From Vulcanimicrobiota bacterium (GTDB lineage: Bacteria; Eremiobacterota; Eremiobacteria; Baltobacterales; Baltobacteraceae), in assembly GCA_028287545.1 (NCBI GenBank), contig JAQBPL010000028.1, positions 1 through 7,328 on the forward strand: a DNA stretch of 7,328 nt, given 5' to 3'. Positions 1-5,607 of the stretch are shown in pieces (within the stretch, counting starts at the first letter, position 1; each line of letters opens with the position of its first letter). Below the pieces are notes generated by a model that was not told the DNA's origin, did not search any database, and saw only the letters and a list, made by a program, of their open reading frames with translations. Both the position numbers and the translations under genes were made by a program.

Positions 1-616
1 CCGGCGCGGTCGGCGCGACGCGCACGTCGATCGGGCCGCCCATCAGCACCATCGAGCGCGGCTGCGCGGGATCGTTCTCGGCAGCCATGATCGCGACGGC
101 GCTGAGCACGGCGGGGACGGGCTGGCAGACCGCGATGACGTGCGTGTCCCCTCCGAGCAGGCGCAGCCAATCGATCACGTATGCAACGTAGTCGTCGAAG
201 CCGAACGAGCCCGCACCCAGCGGGACGTCGCGCGCGTCCGCCCAGTCGGTGATGTAGACGTCATGGTCGGCGATCAAACCGTCGACCGTACCGCGCAGGA
301 GCGTGGCGAAGTGCCCGGACATCGGCGCGACCAGCAGCACGCGCGGCACCGCTCGGTCGCGCCGGCGAGCGAAGTGCAGCAGCGTGCCGAACGGCCGTGC
401 GTCTACCGCGGTCGGGGTGGCGTCGATGTTCCACGGCGGTTTGCCGCGGCGCTCGGCGAAGCCGGTGAAGACATCGGCGCCGGCGCTGATCATGCGGGCG
501 GGAAGCGAGTACGAGAGCGGCGAGAACGGGTTGCTGAAAAACGCCTTGGCGGCAGCCGCGGACCAGCGGGCGGGCGACAGCGCAAAATACGCCGCGTCGA
601 AAACTTCGTAGTAGAT
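1..616 (-). CDS. phaZ: Intracellular polyhydroxyalkanoate depolymerase, N-terminal half (3' end outside window)
   Basis: This cytoplasmic enzyme hydrolyses stored PHA in granules to 3-hydroxyacyl units. About 205 residues are visible, and the family is usually a little over 400, so the C-terminal half lies beyond the left edge. Family hallmarks include SNPFSPLSY (residues 28-36), RPFGTLLHF (74-82), VLLVAPMSGHFATLLRGTV (93-111), VYITDWADARDVP (120-132) and MGGPID near the edge. The nucleophile-elbow motif is VCQP with Cys164, consistent with the cysteine nucleophile known for intracellular PhaZ in place of lipase serine. Homology begins at about position 616, where the frame reads GTC ATC TAC TAC. 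No ATG, GTG or TTG occurs there. GGAGG at 621-625 lies 4 bases before ATC (616-614), so I place the start at ATC. The nearest in-frame conventional start is GTG at 736, which would add 40 residues unlike coding sequence. The gene is divergent from phaB. Identity is near certain; the start is not. Confidence 0.93.
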   Translation of the reverse strand, partial: MYYEVFDAAYFALSPARWSAAAAKAFFSNPFSPLSYSLPARMISAGADVFTGFAERRGKPPWNIDATPTAVDARPFGTLLHFARRRDRAVPRVLLVAPMSGHFATLLRGTVDGLIADHDVYITDWADARDVPLGAGSFGFDDYVAYVIDWLRLLGGDTHVIAVCQPVPAVLSAVAIMAAENDPAQPRSMVLMGGPIDVRVAPTAP

Positions 617-833
617 GACGCCTCCAACCGCGCGGTTCGCCCGGACGAGTGAAAAGCACGCGTCCGAGGTCGACGGGGTCGAACTTCGAGGTTCCGGCTC
701 TTTGCGGAAAGCCCTCGCCGTTCTAACGTAGCGCACGACGAACGTGTTTCGCGCGTCCCATCGGACTCTAGGAGGGGAAAGCGCGGCGCGGACGCGAGTA
801 TAGCCGTAATCGCTGCTCATTCGAGGTAGGCGT
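617..833. promoter_or_regulatory. Divergent phaZ-phaB intergenic region with a small palindrome
   Basis: This 217-bp gap must hold the promoters of both divergent genes unless phaZ starts at the GTG at 736. An imperfect palindrome, GAAC-n-TCGA-n-GTTC, lies at 681-694 (12 of 14 positions symmetric), preceded by two GGTCGA copies near 668 and 678. A TATA-like stretch at 797-804 reads TATAGC on the plus strand (799-804) and TATACT on the minus strand (802-797), so it could serve either direction, but I see no good -35 hexamer at the right distance for either. The phaB ribosome-binding site (GAGG at 823-826) closes the region. Function here is inferred from position only. Confidence 0.35.
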
Positions 834-1574
834 ATGTTTGAGGGACAGGTCGCGCTGGTCACCGGAGGCACGCGAGGCATCGGTGCGGCGATTACGACGA
901 TGCTGGCGAAGAGCGGCGTTCGGGTCGCGGCCGGGTACAGCCGAGGCCAAGACGCCGCCGAAGCGCTGCAGAAGAAGCTCGAGGCCGAAGGCGGAGAGGT
1001 CTCGATCCACCAAGGGCGGGTCGACGCGCCCCTGGATTGCGCCCGGGTCGTCGCGGAAGTGATGGATCGGTTCGGCCGGGTCGATTACCTCATCAACAAC
1101 GCCGGTATCACGCTCGACAAGACCGTGCGGAAGATGACCCACGACGACTGGCACAACGTCCTCAACGTCAACTTGTTCGGTGCATTCTGCATGACGAAAA
1201 CGGTCCTCGAGCACATGATCGAGCGCGGCTCGGGCCGCATCGTCAACATCAGCTCGGTGATCGGCGAGACCGGCAACATCGGTCAGGCGAACTACGCGGC
1301 GTCCAAGGCCGGTTTGTTCGGCTTGACCAAGAGCTTGGCGCTCGAGATGGCGCGCCGCGGGATTACCGTGAACATCGTCGCGCCGGGCTTCATCGCGACC
1401 GAGATGGTCGAAAAAATTCCGCAAGCCTCGCTCGACACCGTGGTCGAGAAGATTCCGCTGCATCGTCTGGGGCGTCCCGAAGAAGTCGCGCGGGTGGTGC
1501 GATTCCTGCTCGAAGACGATTCCGGCTACATTACGGGCGCCGTGTACACCGTCAACGGCGGCCTCGACATGTAA
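834..1574 (+). CDS. phaB: Acetoacetyl-CoA reductase / 3-oxoacyl reductase of the SDR family (PhaB/FabG-like)
   Basis: This 246-residue classical short-chain dehydrogenase is predicted to reduce acetoacetyl-CoA to (R)-3-hydroxybutyryl-CoA with NADPH, supplying monomer for PHA synthesis in the cytoplasm. The nucleotide-binding motif TGGTRGIG is at residues 10-17, NNAG at 88-91, the structural Asn at 113, and the catalytic Ser141, Tyr154 and Lys158 in SVIG and YAASK. The PGFIATEMV segment (184-192) and the NGGLDM C-terminus fit the PhaB/FabG group. The ATG at 834 follows GAGG (823-826) with 7 bases between. The stop overlaps the next start by one base. Sequence alone does not separate PhaB from the fatty-acid enzyme FabG. 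The PhaZ and phasin-like neighbours favour PhaB. Confidence 0.85.
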   Translation: MFEGQVALVTGGTRGIGAAITTMLAKSGVRVAAGYSRGQDAAEALQKKLEAEGGEVSIHQGRVDAPLDCARVVAEVMDRFGRVDYLINNAGITLDKTVRKMTHDDWHNVLNVNLFGAFCMTKTVLEHMIERGSGRIVNISSVIGETGNIGQANYAASKAGLFGLTKSLALEMARRGITVNIVAPGFIATEMVEKIPQASLDTVVEKIPLHRLGRPEEVARVVRFLLEDDSGYITGAVYTVNGGLDM

Positions 1575-1939
1575 TGGCTGACGACACGAACGAACGCGTC
1601 TGGAAAGGCGTCGGCGAATTCATCCGCACGCAGCGAGAACTCGCGAACCTTTCGCTGCGCCAGCTTGCCGACATCGCGAAGATCTCCAACCCGTATCTGA
1701 GCCAGATCGAACGCGGTCTGCACAAGCCCTCCGCCGACGTGCTGAAGAACCTCGCGTCGGCGTTGAAGATTTCGGCCGAGACGATGTACACGCAGGCGGG
1801 CCTGCTCGAACGCACCGCCGGCGACGCCAACCAGCTCGGCCCGGGCGTGGAACAGGCGATTCGGCTTGACCCCCAGCTCAGCGCCGACCAGAAAGATACG
1901 TTGACCCGCATCTACCGCGGCTTCGTGGAGCGCGGGTAG
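1574..1939 (+). CDS. XRE-family helix-turn-helix regulator, candidate PHA/phasin regulator
   Basis: This 121-residue protein has one Cro/C1-type HTH domain at about residues 13-70, with SLRQLADIAKISNPYLSQIE spanning helices 2-3, followed by RGLHKPSADVLKNLASAL. The tail (about 72-121) is short and helical and has no ligand-binding or peptidase domain, so it is probably a small dimeric DNA-binding protein. The ATG at 1574 shares its A with the TAA of phaB (TAATG), and I see no clear Shine-Dalgarno inside the phaB end, which suggests translational coupling. The phasin-like gene lies just downstream behind its own promoter and palindrome. From memory, the HTH and tail closely resemble mycobacterial Rv0474, which precedes the HbhA gene; I could not align them. 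Its role as regulator of the phasin promoter is inference. Confidence 0.9.
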   Translation: MADDTNERVWKGVGEFIRTQRELANLSLRQLADIAKISNPYLSQIERGLHKPSADVLKNLASALKISAETMYTQAGLLERTAGDANQLGPGVEQAIRLDPQLSADQKDTLTRIYRGFVERG

Positions 1940-1971
1940 ACTCGCTTGCTTGGTGTGCCCAGCGCGGCGCT

Positions 1972-2014
1972 AGGTGTTGACATATACAGCATTTGCTTGA
2001 TATAGTTAGCACCT
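1972..2014. promoter_or_regulatory. 43-bp interrupted palindrome overlapping the phasin promoter (candidate operator)
   Basis: The left arm AGGTGTTGACATATA (1972-1986) and the reverse complement of the right arm, AGGTGCTAACTATA (from 2014 back to 2001), match at 12 positions with two mismatches and one gap. An inner perfect repeat, AGCA-TT-TGCT (1988-1997), has almost the same centre, near 1993. The symmetric element thus covers the -35 box, spacer and -10 box of the promoter and extends slightly past it. A bound dimer or pair of dimers would block RNA polymerase, so repression is the likely mode. The XRE protein encoded immediately upstream is the obvious candidate ligand, by inference. Confidence 0.65.
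1977..2006 (+). promoter_or_regulatory. Sigma70-type promoter of the phasin-like gene
   Basis: A perfect -35 box TTGACA (1977-1982) and a -10 box TATAGT (2001-2006, 5 of 6 consensus) are separated by 18 bp in a locally AT-rich patch within a GC-rich region. Transcription should begin near 2013, giving a leader of about 43 nt before GTG at 2056. It gives the phasin gene expression separate from phaB and the XRE gene, as expected for an abundant granule protein. Confidence 0.8.
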
Positions 2015-2026
2015 CACTCGAAGCAA

Positions 2027-2040
2027 GCGCCGCAGGGCGC
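2027..2040 (+). other. Leader hairpin next to the phasin ribosome-binding site
   Basis: GCGCC (2027-2031) and GGCGC (2036-2040) form a perfect 5-bp stem with a 4-nt GCAG loop in the predicted leader. It ends one base before the GGAGAT-type ribosome-binding site (2042-2047). It could stabilise the 5' end or affect ribosome access. It is short, and such stems arise by chance in GC-rich DNA. Confidence 0.35.
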
Positions 2041-2055
2041 GGGAGATCACCGACT

Positions 2056-2379
2056 GTGCCTGCCACCTACCTCGAGACGATCGAAAAACTGCAGCAGCAG
2101 GGCCTGGAGACGCTCAAGCAAGCGCAGGCCGTTCAGATCGCCACCCTTACCTCGATCCGCGAGATCATCGGCTCGGTCCCGCTGACCCCGGCGATGCCGT
2201 CGCTCGACACGCTCCCGACGTTCGCCGAACTGACCGACGTGAGCCAGACCTTCGTCAAGCAGCTCGCCGCCCAGCAGTCGACCTACGTGTCCGAACTCGC
2301 CGGCTTTTTCTCGACGGTCCAAAAAGACGCCGCCGCGGCCCTCGACAAGGCCGTCCAGACCGCATCCACGCCGAAATAA
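2056..2379 (+). CDS. Phasin-like PHA granule-associated protein
   Basis: This 107-residue cysteine-free protein is predicted to coat PHA granules at the polymer-cytoplasm interface, limiting granule fusion and influencing granule size. It has a Gln-rich amphipathic helix at about residues 3-40 (ETIEKLQQQGLETLKQAQAV), a Pro-rich linker at 42-55 and a second helix at 57-102 ending in an Ala-rich stretch. That two-helix pattern is typical of phasins, although sequence conservation across phasins is low. I chose GTG 2056 because GGAGAT lies 8 bases upstream. A longer in-frame start (TTG 1993) falls inside the promoter and cannot be on the transcript. Context supports the call: phaB, a regulator and phaZ are adjacent. 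Small granule-binding or HbhA-like helical proteins are alternatives. Confidence 0.75.
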   Translation: MPATYLETIEKLQQQGLETLKQAQAVQIATLTSIREIIGSVPLTPAMPSLDTLPTFAELTDVSQTFVKQLAAQQSTYVSELAGFFSTVQKDAAAALDKAVQTASTPK

Positions 2380-2383
2380 AGCC

Positions 2384-2398
2384 GCGCCCGTTGGGCGC
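2384..2398. other. GC-rich hairpin after the phasin stop codon
   Basis: GCGCCC (2384-2389) and GGGCGC (2393-2398) form a perfect 6-bp stem with a 3-nt GTT loop, 4 bases after the phasin stop codon. No T-run follows directly, so it is not a terminator by itself. It stands just before the intrinsic terminator and may protect the mRNA 3' end. Confidence 0.45.
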
Positions 2399-2406
2399 TC
2401 TGTTTG

Positions 2407-2445
2407 AAAACCGCTTCGAGTTCTACGGAATTCGGGCGGTTTTTT
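2407..2445 (+). terminator. Rho-independent terminator of the phasin gene, possibly bidirectional
   Basis: AAAACCGC (2407-2414) pairs with GCGGTTTT (2436-2443). The stem continues through two T-G wobbles, a bulged C2417, then GAGTTC (2418-2423) against GAATTC (2428-2433), and closes on a TACG tetraloop (2424-2427) flanked by C and G, a UNCG-type loop. Six T residues follow (2440-2445). On the minus strand the T-run is only four long, so termination of the convergent gene here is possible but weaker. The stop codon of that gene (2425-2423) lies inside the loop and left arm. Confidence 0.85.
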
Positions 2446-3124
2446 GTTGGGCTCGGACGAGGCCCGCGGCGATGAGGGCTTGCGCGACGATGTAGGCCAG
2501 CATCACGACGAACGGCGCGAACGGCGGTGCGAGCGACGGCACGAAGCGCGATAGTCCGAGGTTCGTGTCGCTGAAGAGGAACAGTACTGCGCCGGCGGCG
2601 ACGAGCAGCGCGTCGCGCCGGTCGATGCGGCCGAAGAGGTTCAGCGCCGCGACCGCCATGAGCGTCACCAGCGCGCTGTACGGGACCACGACGGCACGCA
2701 GCGCGCCCAGGTGCGGCCACACGACGGCGACTCCTGCGAGCCAGGCGGCGACGTACGGCAGCGCGAGCCAAGGACGCCGCTGTACGAGTCCGACGCCCGG
2801 CGCCATCTTCGCGAACGCGAAGATGTAGGCGATTTGGGCGAAGGCGAACCAGATCGTGCCGCTCGTGAACGACGGATCGCCCGGCAAGAGCAATTCGACG
2901 TCGCCGGCGGCGCTGTAGAACAGCGCAAAGATGAGGAGCATCCCTGCGGCGTTTGGCAGCGGCAGCCGCAAGAGCGTGCTCAGCAAGAGCAGCGGCATCA
3001 GGGCGGGCTTCGTGACGAAGCGCCAGCCCTCGTTCCCTGTTGCGAGGCCGGTGAGGTCCGCCACCCCATCGAGCAAGAAGAGCAGGGTGAAGGCGTTCGC
3101 CCACGGCCTCCGCGTCAGTCGCAT
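2423..3124 (-). CDS. YhhN/TMEM86-family membrane protein, probable lysoplasmalogenase
   Basis: This 233-residue polytopic membrane protein has about eight hydrophobic segments (roughly residues 11-28, 36-54, 59-80, 87-106, 118-137, 142-162, 172-190 and 200-222). Characterised family members cleave the vinyl-ether bond of lysoplasmalogens to an aldehyde and a glycerophospho-base. Family-type motifs are TKPALMP (38-44), SAAGDVELL (71-79), an F-x2-G-x3-F stretch (86-93) leading to AQIAY (96-100), and SDTNLGLSRF (185-194). The usual AH of the fourth helix is AQ here (Gln97). The ATG at 3124 follows GGAG (3134-3131) with 6 bases between; longer upstream readings would run into the amidase gene. 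It is convergent with the phasin gene and divergent from the amidase, 54 bp away. Substrate is inferred from family only. Confidence 0.8.
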   Translation of the reverse strand: MRLTRRPWANAFTLLFLLDGVADLTGLATGNEGWRFVTKPALMPLLLLSTLLRLPLPNAAGMLLIFALFYSAAGDVELLLPGDPSFTSGTIWFAFAQIAYIFAFAKMAPGVGLVQRRPWLALPYVAAWLAGVAVVWPHLGALRAVVVPYSALVTLMAVAALNLFGRIDRRDALLVAAGAVLFLFSDTNLGLSRFVPSLAPPFAPFVVMLAYIVAQALIAAGLVRAQQKTARIP

Positions 3125-3178
3125 CCCTTGCTCCGTTGAACGAACGGGACGCCCGCTCTTGCCGCCCAAGAAGCGACG

Positions 3179-4612
3179 ATGGCTGCGACCGGCGATGAGC
3201 TCTGCTTCTCCGAGGCGACGGAACTCGCGCGGCGCATCGCGCGGCGCGAGGTCTCCGCGCGTGAGGTGATGGAGGCGCACCTGGCGCGCGTCGAGCGCGA
3301 GAACCCGGCGCTCAACGCGATCGTCACCCTGCACACCGAGGAGGCCCTGGCGGCCGCGGATCGGGCCGACGAAGCGCAGCGGCGCGGGGAGGCGCTCGGA
3401 CCGCTGCACGGTCTGCCGGTCGCGCACAAGGATCTCTTCCACACCCGCGGGATGCGCACGACCTTCGGGTCGCCGCTCTTTCGCGACTTCGTCCCGAAAC
3501 TCGACAGCATCGCGGTCGAACGCCAGCGCAGCGCGGGCGCGATCGCAATCGGCAAGACCAACGTCCCGGAGTTCGGCGCCGGCTCGCAGACGTTCAACAC
3601 GGTGTTCGGGGCGACGCGCAATCCGTACGACCTCACCCGGACCTGCGGCGGCAGCAGCGGCGGCGCGGCCGTCGCGCTAGCGACCGGCATGGTCGCGCTC
3701 GCCGACGGCACGGATTTCGGCGGTTCGCTGCGCAATCCGGCGAACTTCTGCAACGTCGTCGGGCTGCGCCCGTCGATCGGCCGCGTCGCGCAATGGCCCT
3801 CCGAAGACGGTTGGAGCACGCTCTCGGTCGCTGGGCCGATGGGCCGCACCGTCGCCGACGTCGCGTTGTTCCTGAGCGTGCTGGCCGGCGATGATCCGCG
3901 CGATCCGATCTCGATCCCGGGCGAGGGCGAGCGCGAGCGCTATCGCGGATCGCTCGAGCGTGATTTCCGCGGCTCGCGGGTGGCGTGGAGCCCCGATCTC
4001 GGCGGCCTGCCGGTCGAGCCGGCGGTGCGCGACGTGCTCGCGCCGCAGCGCGCCGCGTTCGCCGCGATCGGCTGCGACGTCGACGATGCGACGCCCGATT
4101 TCCGCGGCGCGGACGAAGCGTTCCAAACGCTGCGCGGGATCCTCTTCGCGAACGCGTACGGTGCGATGCTCGATCGCAATCCTTCGGCGTTCAAAGAATC
4201 GATCGCGTTGAACGTCGCCTTCGGCCGCGAACGCACCGGCGCGCAGGTTGCCGCTGCGCAGGGCTTGCGCTCGCAGGTGTTCGCGCGGATGCACGACTTC
4301 ATGCAGCGCTACGAGTTTCTGATCTGTCCGGTCAACCAGGTCGCGCCGTTCTCCGTCGACCAGCCGTATCCGACCGAGATCGACGGCGTCGCGATGGAGA
4401 CGTACATGGACTGGATGCGCTCGTGTTATTTCATCACCGTCACGGGGCATCCGGCGATCTCCGTTCCGTGCGGTTTCACCGCGAGCGGCTTACCCGTCGG
4501 CGTGCAGATCGTTGGCCGCTATCGCGAGGAGCTCGGCCTCTTGCAATTCGCGCACGCGTTCGAGCAGGCGACGCACGCCGGACGCCGGCGGCCGCCCAGC
4601 ACCAAACCTTAA
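3179..4612 (+). CDS. Amidase-signature family hydrolase
   Basis: This 477-residue protein has the normal family length and probably hydrolyses a carboxylic or acyl amide in the cytoplasm; no signal peptide is visible. The Ser-cis-Ser-Lys triad is complete: Lys84 in VAHKD, cis-Ser159 in the Gly/Ser-rich CGGSSGG loop, and nucleophile Ser183 in GTDFGGSLRNPA. FCNVVGLRPSIGRV (190-203) and the C-terminal HPAISVPCGF and GLPVGVQIVG segments are standard for the fold. The residue before GGSSGG is Cys156 where many members have Pro. The nearest relatives I can think of are acylamidase or aminohexanoate-dimer-hydrolase-like enzymes, but the substrate cannot be read. GatA is unlikely, since no GatB or GatC gene is adjacent. 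The start ATG has only a weak AAGAAG upstream (3169-3174). Confidence 0.92.
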   Translation: MAATGDELCFSEATELARRIARREVSAREVMEAHLARVERENPALNAIVTLHTEEALAAADRADEAQRRGEALGPLHGLPVAHKDLFHTRGMRTTFGSPLFRDFVPKLDSIAVERQRSAGAIAIGKTNVPEFGAGSQTFNTVFGATRNPYDLTRTCGGSSGGAAVALATGMVALADGTDFGGSLRNPANFCNVVGLRPSIGRVAQWPSEDGWSTLSVAGPMGRTVADVALFLSVLAGDDPRDPISIPGEGERERYRGSLERDFRGSRVAWSPDLGGLPVEPAVRDVLAPQRAAFAAIGCDVDDATPDFRGADEAFQTLRGILFANAYGAMLDRNPSAFKESIALNVAFGRERTGAQVAAAQGLRSQVFARMHDFMQRYEFLICPVNQVAPFSVDQPYPTEIDGVAMETYMDWMRSCYFITVTGHPAISVPCGFTASGLPVGVQIVGRYREELGLLQFAHAFEQATHAGRRRPPSTKP

Positions 4613-4624
4613 CCGGAAGACGAA

Positions 4625-4637
4625 CCGCCGCAGGCGG
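4625..4637. other. Short hairpin downstream of the amidase gene
   Basis: CCGCC (4625-4629) and GGCGG (4633-4637) are a perfect 5-bp inverted repeat with loop GCA, 12 bases after the amidase stop. There is no T-run, so its role in ending transcription is uncertain. Confidence 0.35.
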
Positions 4638-4703
4638 CAGTGCGTTATAGTGATACACGAAGCCGATCTTCGCACCCGCCGGCTCAACCGGGCGTCGCAA
4701 GTC

Positions 4704-4739
4704 GAAGAGGGCACCGCCGATACGTGAGGCGGGCTCTTC
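4704..4739. terminator. Two-part hairpin between convergent amidase and thioesterase genes, possible terminator without T-run
   Basis: GAAGAG (4704-4709) pairs with CTCTTC (4734-4739), and CCGCC (4714-4718) pairs with GGCGG (4728-4732). An asymmetric internal loop (GGCA against G) separates the two stems, and a 9-nt loop closes the structure. It sits 11 bp past the thioesterase stop codon. Neither strand has a T-run, so it may be a weak or Rho-assisted terminator, or a 3'-end stabiliser for either convergent transcript. The rest of this 138-bp gap shows nothing else I can support. Confidence 0.45.
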
Positions 4740-4750
4740 GTCCCGGTGCG

Positions 4751-5533
4751 CTAGGCCCGCCGCTCGACGAGCAGCGGTTGCGTGCCGCTGCCGAAGTAGC
4801 CGCGTTCGTCGGCAAGCCGGGAGCTCGTCAGACCGAGTCCGTCGTCGGTGAGCGTCGTGCGCGCTTCCAGCAGCACCCATTCGCCTTGCGGGTAGCGTTC
4901 GACGGCAACCGTGAGCGAGGATGGCACGAACAGCCAGCCGTCCATCGGGAGTTCGCCGCTGATGCCGTTCGCGGAATCGACGAGCAGCAGCGCGCGGTCG
5001 AGCGGCTCTATCGGTTCGCCCGCGATGAGCGGGATGCGCGCGCGGGCCCAGACCGCAGCCGGCCCGGGACCGTCCTTGCCGTTCACGTAGCGCCACTCCA
5101 TCGACTCGGCGTAGCCCCAGCCGCGCAGCCAGGTGAGCGGCTCCTGCGGGCCGGGGATCGGCGGCACACGGTCCGGCGGCGTCGTGGCGGGCGGGACGCT
5201 GCCCGCCGGCTGCACGGCGATCCGCCAGGCGCGGGCCGACACCACCTCGCGGCCGCCGCTTTCGAGGACGCCTTCCAGCAGCTCGATGCGCCGGCCGGGG
5301 CGCAGCACGCGCGTGTTCACGCGCATCTCGCCGCGCGGGATCGGGCCGAGAAACTCCGAGGTGATGCGCGCGAGCCGCATGTCCTCGCGCGGGTGCGCCC
5401 TCAGCATCGCGCGCGCCAACAGCGCGGTCGGCGGGCTGCCGTGCTGCAGCCGCTCGTCCCACGGGCTCTCCGTCGCGCGGGTCGCGGTGAACGTCTGCTC
5501 GTCGAGCCGCTCGTAGTAGCCTTCCGCGGTCAT
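4751..5533 (-). CDS. Acyl-CoA thioesterase-like double-hotdog protein
   Basis: This 260-residue protein resembles the TesB-like thioesterase family with two fused hotdog domains. The N-terminal domain (about 1-108) has the characteristic WDERLQHGSPPTALLARAM segment (25-43), where HG-x-P-x-A-L begins the central hotdog helix, and ITSEFLGPIPRGEM (57-70). A Pro-rich linker (109-133) leads to the second domain (about 134-260), with DSANGISGEL at 186-195 matching the acidic helix-start of the family. It probably hydrolyses an acyl-CoA in the cytoplasm; chain length is unknown. A purine-rich GAGATCGGG lies just before the ATG at 5533. It is convergent with the amidase and divergent from the 523-residue protein gene. 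A link to PHA or fatty-acid turnover would be inference from distance alone. Confidence 0.8.
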   Translation of the reverse strand: MTAEGYYERLDEQTFTATRATESPWDERLQHGSPPTALLARAMLRAHPREDMRLARITSEFLGPIPRGEMRVNTRVLRPGRRIELLEGVLESGGREVVSARAWRIAVQPAGSVPPATTPPDRVPPIPGPQEPLTWLRGWGYAESMEWRYVNGKDGPGPAAVWARARIPLIAGEPIEPLDRALLLVDSANGISGELPMDGWLFVPSSLTVAVERYPQGEWVLLEARTTLTDDGLGLTSSRLADERGYFGSGTQPLLVERRA

Positions 5534-5585
5534 CCCGATCTCTTAGCCCAGCGACCCGCTGCCCCCGCCCGATGCTGTCGCTTCG

Positions 5586-5607
5586 CTTACGAACCGCGAC
5601 GGGTAAG
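5586..5607. repeat. Bulged inverted repeat in the divergent intergenic gap
   Basis: CTTAC (5586-5590) and CCG (5594-5596) pair with CGG (5600-5602) and GTAAG (5603-5607) around a CGA loop, with GAA (5591-5593) bulged out. A further GTAAG follows at 5613-5617, ten bases after the first. The element lies upstream of both divergent genes and could be an operator. I see no convincing promoter boxes next to it. Confidence 0.3.

Noticed and set aside
140..659. Open frames of 102-170 codons on the plus strand and another on the minus strand over phaZ
   Set aside because: They are Arg-rich shadow frames typical of GC-rich DNA. The unlisted open minus-strand frame gives a clear PhaZ match.
797..804. 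TATAGC/TATACT as -10 boxes of phaB or phaZ
   Set aside because: No recognisable -35 hexamer lies 16-18 bp away for either direction, so I did not call promoters.
1037..1939. A 300-codon plus-strand frame spanning the end of phaB and the XRE gene, looking like a fusion protein
   Set aside because: Its first part is phaB read out of frame (Arg-rich, no domain). Only the part from 1574 is real, and it is a separate gene with its own ATG.
1961..1971. AGCGC-G-GCGCT as a terminator after the XRE gene
   Set aside because: The one-base loop cannot form a normal hairpin, and no T-run follows.
1946..1999. Direct repeat TTGCTTG at 1946-1952 and 1993-1999
   Set aside because: Seven bases at 47-bp distance is weak; the second copy is already part of the palindrome.
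1993..2055. A longer phasin-like protein starting at TTG 1993
   Set aside because: That codon lies between the -35 and -10 boxes of the promoter, so it is not on the transcript. GTG 2056 has a ribosome-binding site.
3125..3442. A 105-residue N-terminal extension of the lysoplasmalogenase-like protein
   Set aside because: The extension is antisense to the amidase coding sequence and has no domain character. ATG 3124 has GGAG at good spacing.
4646..4651. TATAGT as a -10 box of a small RNA in the amidase-thioesterase gap
   Set aside because: There is no -35-like sequence upstream (AACCGC at the expected place). Kept only as a remark.
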